From JAUWQU01 sp964605095 (GTDB taxonomy: Bacteria; Planctomycetota; Phycisphaerae; SM23-33), in NCBI GenBank assembly GCA_964605095.1, contig CAZSBS010000153.1, forward strand, positions 1 to 12,140: DNA of 12,140 bases, given 5' to 3'. How positions within the stretch are numbered: position 1 is the first letter of the stretch; each line of letters opens with the position of its first letter. Positions 1 to 8,500 of the stretch are shown in pieces. A program made the translations under genes and the position numbers. Below the pieces are notes generated by a model. It worked only from the letters and a program-made list of their open reading frames with translations, was not told where the DNA came from and made no database searches.

Positions 1-1856
1 CGGATCTTCTCGGTAAGCTGCCCGCCTTCCTCGTAGCCGACGTATCCTGGCGGCGCGCCGATGAGCCGCGAGACGTTGTGCTTCTCCATGTACTCGGACA
101 TGTCGAGCTGCACCAGCGCGTCCTCGTCGCCGAACATGAACTCCGCGAGGGCCTTGCTCAGCAGCGTCTTGCCGACGCCCGAGGGCCCGGCGAAGATAAA
201 GCTGCCCATCGGCCTTCGCGGGTCCTTCAGGCCCGACCGCGCCCGGCGGATGCTCTTGGCCACGGCCTGGATCGCCTCGTGCTGGCTGACCACCCGCTTG
301 TGAAGCTCGTTCTCCAGTTCCAGCAGGCGCTGGGCCTCTTCCTTGGCCAGGCGGGTCAGTGGAACGCCGGTCATCTTGGAGACCACCTCGCCGATGACCT
401 CCTCGTCGACAACCCCGCCGAACTCGCTGGTCTTGGCCTTCCAGTCGCTCTTGAGATCATCCTTCTTGAGGCGCATCTTCTCGGCCTCGTCACGCAGCTC
501 AGCCGCCCGCTCGTAGTCGGCGTTCTTGACGGCCTCGTCCTTTTCGACCTGGAGCCGCTCGATGTCGGCCTCCAGGCTCGTCAGGTCCGGCGGCTTGGTC
601 ATGCTCTTGAGCCGTATGCGGGCGCCAGCCTCGTCGATCACGTCGATGGCCTTGTCCGGCTGGACTCGTCCCGTGACGTATCGGCTGGAGAGTTCGACGG
701 CCCTGTCAAGGGCCTCGTCGGTGAACCGCACGCGGTGGTGGGCCTCGTAGCGGTCCCTAAGGCCTCGGAGAATCGCCATCGTCTGCTCGCGGTTCGGCGG
801 GTTGACGATGATCGTCTGGAACCGCCGCTCCAGCGCGCCGTCCTTCTCGATGTACTTGCGGTACTCGTCCATCGTCGTGGCGCCGATGCACTGGATCTCG
901 CCGCGGCTCAGTGACGGTTTGAGCACGTTGGCCGCGTCGATGGCGCCCTCGGCCCCGCCTGCCCCGACCAGCGTGTGAAGCTCGTCGATGAACAGTATCA
1001 CGTTGCGCGCACGCCGCACCTCGTTCATCACGGCCTTGATCCGTTCCTCGAACTGACCGCGGTACTTGGTCCCAGCCACCATCATCGCAAGGTCCAGCCC
1101 GACGATCCGCCGTTCGTGGAGGATCTCCGGGATCTCGTTGGAGATTATCTTCTGGGCCAGGCCCTCGACTATGGCGGTCTTGCCCACACCGGCCTCGCCC
1201 AGCAGAACCGGGTTGTTCTTCGTCCGCCGACAGAGAACCTGGATGACGCGCTCGATCTCATCTTGCCGGCCTATAACCGGGTCGAGTTGGCCCTCGCGGG
1301 CAAGTTCCGTCAGGTCGCGCCCGAAGTTGTCCAGCGCCGGGGTCTTGCTCTTGCCGCGACGCTGCGGACCCTCGCCGGGCAATCCACCGGGCGGGGGCGC
1401 CTCTTCCGTCGGCTCGACGCCGGCTCCCAGCAGGTTCAGCACCTCCTCGCGAACCTCGTCCAGCTTGAGGCCCAGGTTCATCAGCACCTGTGCCGCCACG
1501 CCTTCATGCTCGCGAAGCAGGCCCAGAAGAATGTGCTCCGTGCCCACGTAATTGTGGCTGAGGTTGCGGGCCTCCTCGATGGAGTATTCGATAACCTTCT
1601 TTGCACGCGGAGTTTGCGGCAACTTGCCCATGGTGACCATGTCCGGGCCGGGCTTTACGAGCTTCTCGACTTCCATGCGGACCTTGTGCAGGTCCACGCC
1701 GAGGTTCTTCAGCACGTTCGCCCCGACGCCCGAACCTTCCTTCACCAGGCCCAGCAAAATGTGCTCGGTGCCGATATATTCGTGATTGAAACGCTGGGCC
1801 TCCTGATTGGCCAGCGCCATCACTTTTCGCGCGCGTTCGGTGAATCTTTCAAACAT
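1..1856 (-). CDS. clpC: ClpC-type AAA+ unfoldase (partial, C-terminus outside window)
   Basis: ATP-dependent cytoplasmic unfoldase that feeds proteins to the ClpP peptidase. The 618 visible codons read, in order: two Clp_N repeats (about residues 1-70 and 80-145, each with an (I/V)GTEHILLGL motif); a short Pro/Gly linker; AAA+ domain 1 with Walker A GEAGVGKT (220-227) and Walker B ILFIDE (287-292); a middle region carrying a UVR-like helix (NADYERAAELRDEAEKM, about 445-461); and the start of AAA+ domain 2 with Walker A GPSGVGKT (557-564). The UVR-like short middle region favours ClpC over ClpB, whose coiled coil is much longer. The family is usually 810-850 aa, so roughly 200 residues are missing beyond position 1. 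The ATG at 1854-1856 gives the expected FERFTERAR start; a GAGCGAGG-like ribosome site lies about 12 nt upstream and an AGGA sits closer. No mcsA, mcsB or ctsR neighbour is visible. Confidence 0.96.
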   Translation of the reverse strand, partial: MFERFTERARKVMALANQEAQRFNHEYIGTEHILLGLVKEGSGVGANVLKNLGVDLHKVRMEVEKLVKPGPDMVTMGKLPQTPRAKKVIEYSIEEARNLSHNYVGTEHILLGLLREHEGVAAQVLMNLGLKLDEVREEVLNLLGAGVEPTEEAPPPGGLPGEGPQRRGKSKTPALDNFGRDLTELAREGQLDPVIGRQDEIERVIQVLCRRTKNNPVLLGEAGVGKTAIVEGLAQKIISNEIPEILHERRIVGLDLAMMVAGTKYRGQFEERIKAVMNEVRRARNVILFIDELHTLVGAGGAEGAIDAANVLKPSLSRGEIQCIGATTMDEYRKYIEKDGALERRFQTIIVNPPNREQTMAILRGLRDRYEAHHRVRFTDEALDRAVELSSRYVTGRVQPDKAIDVIDEAGARIRLKSMTKPPDLTSLEADIERLQVEKDEAVKNADYERAAELRDEAEKMRLKKDDLKSDWKAKTSEFGGVVDEEVIGEVVSKMTGVPLTRLAKEEAQRLLELENELHKRVVSQHEAIQAVAKSIRRARSGLKDPRRPMGSFIFAGPSGVGKTLLSKALAEFMFGDEDALVQLDMSEYMEKHNVSRLIGAPPGYVGYEEGGQLTEKI

Positions 1857-1857
1857 A

Positions 1858-1935
1858 TCCTGATTATCCTCGCTCCCTGGGGAGCTTCTTGGCCCACCGC
1901 TGGGCGCCGCTTATGCGGTCCTGATTATCATCGCT
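1858..1935. repeat. 61-bp-spaced direct repeat at the clpC start
   Basis: A 17-bp sequence, TCCTGATTATCCTCGCT on the plus strand (1858-1874), recurs at 1919-1935 with one change (16 of 17 identical). On the coding strand the first copy forms the ribosome-binding region immediately before the clpC ATG. The second lies 61 bp upstream in the leader. It may be a small local duplication or a pair of sites for a regulator or small RNA. Only the repeat itself is observed. Confidence 0.6.
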
Positions 1936-1941
1936 GCATGC

Positions 1942-2002
1942 AAAGCTTTAGAGCTTCCGCCAAAAAGCTTTTGCCGACAGGACGCCCTGGATCCCTCCTG
2001 TC
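1942..2002. promoter_or_regulatory. Palindrome cluster in the clpC leader
   Basis: Three symmetric elements lie between the proposed clpC promoter and start codon: AAAGCTTT (1942-1949), AAAAGCTTTT (1963-1972; centres 22 bp apart, about two helical turns) and a 7-bp inverted repeat GACAGGA/TCCTGTC (1976-1982 and 1996-2002, 13-nt loop). They could be operator half-sites or leader RNA hairpins. They match neither the CtsR nor the CIRCE consensus known for clp or heat-shock genes, so the role is open. Confidence 0.3.
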
Positions 2003-2012
2003 CGCACATTTC

Positions 2013-2041
2013 ATTGTAGTGGTTCACCGGCCGCCGTTCAA
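2013..2041 (-). promoter_or_regulatory. Candidate sigma70 promoter of clpC
   Basis: On the minus strand TTGAAC (2041-2036) and TACAAT (2018-2013) are separated by exactly 17 bp. This is 4 of 6 and 5 of 6 matches to the housekeeping consensus. Transcription would start near 2006 and give a leader of about 150 nt containing the palindromes and the 17-bp repeat. The preceding base makes CTTGAA, the sigma32 -35 core, but the matching -10 (CCCCATnT) is absent, so a heat-shock promoter is not supported. Confidence 0.4.
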
Positions 2042-2148
2042 GTATTGCAGACCACCCGCGCGGTGCGCCCAGGCCCAGGCCAAGCCGGAGGGGCCTCTGT
2101 TACTATCGTCCATCCACCGCCCAAGGTTCAAGCCCCGTTTGGCTGAAT

Positions 2149-2184
2149 GGTGCATTTTGCACCGCCCCGCACATCCCCGCACAT
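2149..2184. repeat. Small hairpin plus tandem 10-bp repeat downstream of the helicase gene
   Basis: GGTGCA-TTT-TGCACC (2149-2163) forms a perfect 6-bp stem. It is followed at once by two perfect tandem copies of CCCCGCACAT (2165-2174 and 2175-2184). The pair lies 27-62 bp past the stop codon of the minus-strand operon. It could help end that transcript, but no T-run follows the stem on the minus strand, so an intrinsic terminator is not established. Confidence 0.4.
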
Positions 2185-2210
2185 GCCGAAACAGCCAAGA
2201 AATCGGATAT

Positions 2211-5200
2211 TCACGCCGGCCGGAACTCGACCCAGCTTGTCCCGATGAACTCAACATCATCGTCCCAGTCCCAGATGCCGGCCTTTTCTTCCAGCCACTT
2301 CCGCGCGATTTCAAATGGCTTGGCCGGATCGGGCGGCGGGGCGGAAGCCTTGGCGTCCTCGACGGCCGATTCGGTCACGGCCGGGGCCAGCAGGGCTTCA
2401 TCGACCTTGCCCGCAGCGTCCACGAACACGGGTGAGAAGCGGAACAGGCACTCGTCGCCGTCCTCCCGGCTGATCCGCTCCCGCACGATGAAGACGAACA
2501 GGTAGCCCGACCGTCCAGCGAACTCTTTCGACACGATGTGCCGCACCGCCGCCAGTCCGCCGAAGTCATACGACCCCGCATATTCGAACATCGCATCCAC
2601 GAACGGATGTCCTATCGCCATAAAGTCGGCGTCGGTCCGCTTGATCGCCACTTCCCGGTCGAATGTGGCTGTGCGATACCGTTCCGGCAGGCCGGCGGGC
2701 TTCAGCACGTCCGGCACGATGAATTCGACGAATGACGCTTTCCGTTGAAGCTGTCGCCGGTTCGCAGCCAGGAACCGCTCGGTAAACCGCTGGAGGTCGC
2801 CCAGCGTCAAGTCCGCTGCCAGTTCCCGGCGGTAGCTGTCGAACGAATAGCTGGAGACGTCCCGGAACAGGCTCTTCGTGGCGATTTCATATGCCTGCCG
2901 GGCGCGGGCGACTGCATCCTGAATCTCCCGTTGCGTTTCCTTGTTCAGGTTGCCATCCACCAGCGCCCGCTGATAAATCTTCGCCGGCTCGATCTCGATT
3001 TCCAACTGGCCATTCAGACTGCCCTTGATCTCTTCGGGATCTTCGCCCGTCACCTGCGCCAGCGCCGCGGCGGCCCGCTCCAGCCGGTCTTCAAAATACG
3101 ACTGGACCTTCTCTTCGATCGTGCCCTTGTTGAAGAAGTGGTACACCTGCACGACCTTGTCCTGGCCGAAGCGGTACACGCGGCCGATGCGCTGCTCCAC
3201 CCGCATCGGGTTCCAAGGCAGGTCGTAGTTGACGCAGATATGGCAGAATTGGAGGTTGATGCCCTCGCCGCCGGCCTCGGTCGAAACCAGGAACCGGACC
3301 TTCTCATGGTCGCGGAAGAGCCGCTGGCTAGTGCGTTTCGTCGTCGGGGCGACCAGGGCGCCATCCTTGCGGAATGGCCCCCAAATCGTATCAACGTCCA
3401 ATTCGGCCTCTCCCAGCCGCTCCAGCTTCATCCCGCCGTGAATGACGACCACGCTGCCTTTGCCATACTTCCGCTCTAGCTCTTCAACCAAGTGCCGCTG
3501 CGTCCGTCGGTACTCGGTGAAGATAAGGACTTTTTCCACATCCCCGCGCGGGCTTACCTGGGCAATGTGGGCAACGAGCTTGAGCAATTCGTCCAGTTTC
3601 TTATCCCGCTTAACCTTCATGGCCAGCAGTGTGTCAAGCGTCCGAACCTCCCCCTTGAGGATGGCCTGGTCGTCCTTCAGTGCATCCTCTTCATCCAGTT
3701 CGCCTTGGAAACGTTCGTCGCGGAGCTCATCCTCATCTTCGCGATCTGGCTTGTCGGACAACTCGCCCTTCAGTCTCGCCAGGCGGGTTGAAAGCGACAC
3801 CCGGATAGCCTCCGTCGAACTGGCGTTTAGCTTCTGGAACGTCGTCAGCAGGAAGCCCGCCGCCCGCCGGCGCATCGGGTCGGCCACGCGCTCCAGCATC
3901 TGATAGCCGTCGCGGATGTACTCGCCCACGGCCTTGTAGAACTTCTCCTCGTCGGCGTACATCTTGAACGGCAGACGGTGCGTCTGCCGGCCCTTGAAGA
4001 CCTTGTGCCCGTTGGCGTCGGTAACGTCCTTCTTGGGCGTTCGGATGACCAGTTCGGTGAACTTCCTGCCGCCGCCCGCGCCCGAGAACAGCCCCTGCTG
4101 CTCCAAACCGCTGAAATCAATATCGTCGTCAAGCAGCGCCAGCAGGTTCTTGAAGCGGCTGTGGTTTTCCTCGCCCTGGTGCGGCGTGGCTGTCAGCAGC
4201 AGCATCGCCTCGCAATACTGGTTATTCTTGACCTCCTCCGCCAGGCGGTAGTTTTGGGTCTTCTCGACTTTGCTCAAGCCGTACTCGGTGGCGCTAAGCC
4301 GGTGGGCCTCATCGAAGATAATCAGGTCCCACTTGCGGTTTCCCAACAACACATCCTTATGCACCTTGCGTTTAAGCGTGTCGATGGAGGCGATGGCCTT
4401 CGCCTTCAGGTCCCACACGCGCGGGTTCACCGCCCAGAAGTCACGCCCGAATATCTCAAAGGTCTCACCGAACTTGTCCTGGAATTCCTCCTGCCACTGC
4501 GTCGTCAGGCCGGCCGGGGTGATAATCAGCGTCCGCCGGGCCTGACCGCGCTGGGCAAGCGCCTGCCAGATCATGCCCGCCTCGATGGTCTTGCCAAGTC
4601 CCACCTCGTCGGCCAGCAGGAACCGCCGGCGAGGGCTGGAAATAACTCGGTAGGCGGCGAATATCTGGTGCGGCAGGATTTCCGTCCGGGCGTTGGAAAG
4701 CTGCCCGCCCTTGTTGCCAGTCAGGAACCGCGCGGCCAGCATCTTCAGTTCAAACCGCCACGGTTCTTCCCACCGCCCGGCCGCCGCCCGGCCCAGGGGA
4801 GAGTCCACCTTCTCTGTTTCGCTCAGCGTAAAAAGCAGGTTCTCGCTTCGGTACGGCGGCGCCATGAAGACGGAGGGATCAAACTGCACCTTGGCGATCC
4901 CCCTTTTGACCTTCTGCACTCGTCCAACCCCGCGATCCATGAAGATCGGCTCTGTGCTGCGGACCAGATCGCCCTCGGCAAAGCCCGGATCGGGTGCCTG
5001 GGCCATGAACTCCGCCAGGGCCTTCTCATCCACCAAGCGGGCGTTGGCCCAGCGACGCTCAAAGATGCCGATGGCCTTCTGGGCGGCTTCGTCGTTGGGC
5101 GCATCGTCGTGGCGGATGACCGCCCCGCCCTCGTCGTTGTGGCTTAGGCCCGTGTAGGTTGCATTGGCGGAGGAGGTCAGCACGCTCAGGCGCTTCCCGC

Positions 5201-5510
5201 CGGCACAATAGAACAGGTAATCCTTGGGGTGAAACGTGGTGTCCGTCAAGCCGAAGGCGACCTGGGTGTTCTCCTGCCGGAAGAGCGCCTCGACCGCGTC
5301 CGGGCTGGTCTGCTGGGCGTCGCCCCGGACGATGACACGCAGCCGCCCGCCCCGGGCGAGCATGTCCAGCAGGCAGCCCCTGAGTTCCAGCCAGCCGGGC
5401 CAAGACAGGAAGGCCACCGCGATGTCCGCCCGCTCGGCCTCGTCCGACAGGTCCCGCAGAACATCCAAAGCCTTCGTCTCAAAGTTGTCGATGTAGTCAA
5501 CGTGAAGCAC
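2211..5510 (-). CDS. PLD-nuclease/SNF2-helicase fusion of a restriction or defence system
   Basis: 1099 aa. The N-terminus (about 1-160) is a phospholipase D-like domain with one HKD-type motif: H94-x-K96, then S114-x-N116 and N125/E127. One motif per chain implies dimerisation, as in PLD nucleases. From about 250 the protein is a SNF2-type translocase: Walker A DEVGLGKT (301-308), DEAH (400-403), LTATPHQ (439-445), STEAGGEGINLQ (743-754) and QRIGRVYRFGQ (773-783). A strongly acidic stretch (about 584-616) lies between the two RecA lobes. The C-terminal 300 residues resemble those of large COG0553 helicases such as DrmD. The start is GTG (5510-5508), fixed by GAGAGG 5 nt upstream. It is the second gene of an operon with the methyltransferase, which implies ATP-driven movement on, and possibly cleavage of, unmodified DNA. 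Nuclease activity and target are inferred; a stand-alone repair helicase is less likely. Confidence 0.85.
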   Translation of the reverse strand: MLHVDYIDNFETKALDVLRDLSDEAERADIAVAFLSWPGWLELRGCLLDMLARGGRLRVIVRGDAQQTSPDAVEALFRQENTQVAFGLTDTTFHPKDYLFYCAGGKRLSVLTSSANATYTGLSHNDEGGAVIRHDDAPNDEAAQKAIGIFERRWANARLVDEKALAEFMAQAPDPGFAEGDLVRSTEPIFMDRGVGRVQKVKRGIAKVQFDPSVFMAPPYRSENLLFTLSETEKVDSPLGRAAAGRWEEPWRFELKMLAARFLTGNKGGQLSNARTEILPHQIFAAYRVISSPRRRFLLADEVGLGKTIEAGMIWQALAQRGQARRTLIITPAGLTTQWQEEFQDKFGETFEIFGRDFWAVNPRVWDLKAKAIASIDTLKRKVHKDVLLGNRKWDLIIFDEAHRLSATEYGLSKVEKTQNYRLAEEVKNNQYCEAMLLLTATPHQGEENHSRFKNLLALLDDDIDFSGLEQQGLFSGAGGGRKFTELVIRTPKKDVTDANGHKVFKGRQTHRLPFKMYADEEKFYKAVGEYIRDGYQMLERVADPMRRRAAGFLLTTFQKLNASSTEAIRVSLSTRLARLKGELSDKPDREDEDELRDERFQGELDEEDALKDDQAILKGEVRTLDTLLAMKVKRDKKLDELLKLVAHIAQVSPRGDVEKVLIFTEYRRTQRHLVEELERKYGKGSVVVIHGGMKLERLGEAELDVDTIWGPFRKDGALVAPTTKRTSQRLFRDHEKVRFLVSTEAGGEGINLQFCHICVNYDLPWNPMRVEQRIGRVYRFGQDKVVQVYHFFNKGTIEEKVQSYFEDRLERAAAALAQVTGEDPEEIKGSLNGQLEIEIEPAKIYQRALVDGNLNKETQREIQDAVARARQAYEIATKSLFRDVSSYSFDSYRRELAADLTLGDLQRFTERFLAANRRQLQRKASFVEFIVPDVLKPAGLPERYRTATFDREVAIKRTDADFMAIGHPFVDAMFEYAGSYDFGGLAAVRHIVSKEFAGRSGYLFVFIVRERISREDGDECLFRFSPVFVDAAGKVDEALLAPAVTESAVEDAKASAPPPDPAKPFEIARKWLEEKAGIWDWDDDVEFIGTSWVEFRPA

Positions 5511-5515
5511 GGCAA

Positions 5516-5521
5516 CCTCTC
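5516..5521 (-). promoter_or_regulatory. Ribosome-binding site overlapping the upstream stop codon
   Basis: GAGAGG lies 5 nt before the GTG of the helicase gene and shares two bases with the methyltransferase TGA (5522-5520). Ribosomes finishing the first gene end on the site that starts the second. This indicates translational coupling and a fixed ratio of the two proteins, and it decides the GTG as the start. Confidence 0.75.
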
Positions 5522-8500
5522 AATCCTTTTGGTCTTCACCTTCCCCTGAGTCTCGGGCGGCCCGTGTTGCTTCCCTGGCAGTCTCCAATTCTTTCCAGGT
5601 CAGGCCCCACAATTCTCTCACAAGGGTATCGATTTTGTCTTCGTACTCGGCTACGACTTCGCTCTTCCCCGCCGCCGTAGCTTTGTGGCACTCCATAGAA
5701 AGGCGAGCTAGATTCTTATGCAGGCTGCTTCCTGGGGAATACGCGGGGACCTTTATGTAATCCAGTATGTGTGTGCTGATCTGAGTCCCAACGACATATG
5801 TCCCAGCGACAAACCGTGATACAGAGGAATTCAGAACGGCGCAAAGATAGTGGGCCGGATTGGGCTGGTCGAATGGGACAACAACAAGCTTGTGATCTGG
5901 GATCACGATCGTTTGACGGAGGGAGTCGTCATCTATCCGTCCGAGAACCGCACAGGTCAGTTCGGAGGCGATGTACTTCCATACAAGCTTGTATGGGGCT
6001 GTCAAAAACGGCCCTGTCTCGAACAGGGAGTAAAAAGCCAACTGGCGACGCGACAAGTCGTACATCTTTCGTCGCTCCAAGTGATCTCGCATCTCGTGGA
6101 AGTAAGCGTAGGTTCTTGGGTACTTGCGCCTCATCTCTGGCTCAGGTATCGCATGGTCGCCTTCATGGGGGAAGATGATGAAAAGGCTTGGGGCAGTGGC
6201 CCATCTCCTCGTTTCCTTCCCCCGAAGCAGGGGGAAAACCATTTCCTTCTCGAAGCCCCACTCTTTTTGTGGAGGCTTTTTCTTGGAGAACTCAGGTGTG
6301 TTGCGGCAAAGGTATGTTGACTTGGTGTTCTGCAGCATTTGCAGCCACAGGATCCCATTGCCTCCACGAGTGTCCGCTCCCTTCCATGCACGATAGTTCC
6401 TCAAACCCTTGGTAACTTTTTGGAGGACAGACAAAGATGCGGCGGAACACATGATGCTCCACGGGCTCTGTGCGTCACCCACCGGCGCTGCCATCTTCTC
6501 TTCGCGCGATGTGCGCCTCTTGACTTGGTCCAGCGGGGTTGATGAGTCGAAAAGGTCATCGCCTTTCGCAACCCAGACTGTGTAAGGCAACGGGTATTGA
6601 GTTTCCCCTTGCATGTCTACCGTCACAACGGCGGTTCGGTTAACAGCCCCTTCGAACGGCTGGATGGCGGTGAAGTCGTGAGCCTTGAGAACCCTGATAG
6701 GCTTCTCCGAGGAAATCCGAAATCGCCGAAAACCTCGCCCTGCATCCTTGGATTGAAACACGCTCTGAGTTATCACGAAGGACAGCTTTCCGTGAGGCAG
6801 ACAGTACTCGTCCATGCAGGCGTAAACAAAGAGCATGGCCAGTTCGGTGTTGCCTTTGGCAAACCTGGCGCGCCAGCCGCCGGTGGGGAATAGCCCATAC
6901 TTTTCCCATACCGGCGCGATAGCCGTGCGGTAGTCGGCCGGAAGGTTCTCGTAGTTCACCCACGGCGGATTGCCGGCCACATAATCCGCCGTGCGGCCGA
7001 CAAAGAGTGGAGCGAAGGAGTTCTTGATAATCCTGGCCCAGACGCCATTCTTGTTCGCCTTATCCAGCGCCACCAGTTTGCGGTACAGATCAAGGTGTAT
7101 CTTCTGGGCGGTAACAGGAAGGCCTTCATCCTGGCACCGTTGCAGGAATTCACTCGCGGGGTGGCCGTTGCGGACGCAATCCTCCAGCACGTCAGCGTAC
7201 CGCGTGAGCAAGCCTTGGTCGGTTGCGACCTCCACCGGGACGAGGAAACTCGCTGCGGCCGTGCGGAGTTCTTGCGCATCTCCCTTGGTGCCAGCAAACA
7301 ACTGCCCGCCGTAATTGGCGGGCGTAGCTACTGAGTCGCACAGGTAGATGGGTATTTCCACCTTGCCCCCATAGCCGATGAGGTCGCGGATGGCGATGAG
7401 GTAGTTGGTTCGTGCAGCCATGACGGCCAGGGGGTTGAGGTCGAAGCCGATGACGTTGGCGAGAATCTTGCGGCACAAGTCATCTTCGCCGAAGGCGCAG
7501 TTCTCGCGGTTCTCATCGTACCACTGCCGGATGCGGTTAATGGCCATAACGAGAAACGTGCCTGAGCCGCAGGCCGGGTCGAGGATGCGCTTGTCGGGGT
7601 CGCCGATGTAGCCCAGTTCGTTCAGCACGTGCTCGGCCAGCCAATCGGGCGTGTAGTATTCGCCCAGGTCGTGCCGGACGCTCTTTGGGAAGAGCTGCTG
7701 GTAGAGCTTCTTCAAGAGGTCGCGGCTGGTTGGGGGGTCTTCCGACAAAGTGCCCGGGTTGTACTGGTCCAGCTTGACAACCATCTTGCGGACGACCTCT
7801 TCGACGCGCTCGGACCAAACCGGGATGTACCAGGCGAACAGGTCGCCTTCGAGGAAGTTGGTGATGTTCAGGTGCCGGAAGATGCTGCCGGCCTCCAGTT
7901 CCTCCATCTCCCGCTTGAGCTTGGCGCTGGTGGTGGCCTGCATCATCCTCTGGAGCGGCCTTGGGAGCTTATGGAAGAACCCGACGATTTCCGAGGCCAG
8001 CAGCTTCATAAACAGGGCGTAGTAGGTGTGAACCGCAAAGAGCAGTTCGGCCGGTTTGAGGCCCTTAAGCTGCACGCCGTAGAAGTCGGCCAGCTTTTTG
8101 ATCTTGTCGGAGGGGTTGTCCACATCATAGCCGCAGACCTCGCCGAAGAGGATTTTCCACTGGCTGAAGAAGACTATCGCCTTGGGGTGCGTGGCCGTGG
8201 CGATGGCCTCGTACAGCGCGTGGATGCCGTCCTGGGCGAGCTTGGCTACGGAGCCGAAGTCCCCGGCCAGGTAATCGGGGGAGAAGGGCTTGCCCTTTTG
8301 GCCCAGGTTGAACAGCGCCCAGAGGAACCGCTCGGCGGAAACCTTGTTGACCTCGACGGGGTCCTGGACCTGCCACTTGTCATCCCGGAAGCGGATGAAG
8401 ACGAAGAAGTTGCCGTCCAGCCCGACGCCGAAGAGCGAGTTGAGCGGCTGGCCGTGCTCGTTGCGCAGGTCGTAGAACCGCTTCTTGATCTGCTCGACGA

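Noticed and set aside
2013..2042. Sigma32 heat-shock promoter for clpC
   Set aside because: CTTGAA is present, but the -10 does not resemble CCCCATnT at 13-14 bp spacing.
975..2435. Plus-strand 486-codon open frame over clpC
   Set aside because: It is antisense to clear ClpC motifs, runs through the clpC leader into the helicase gene, and has no recognisable domain.
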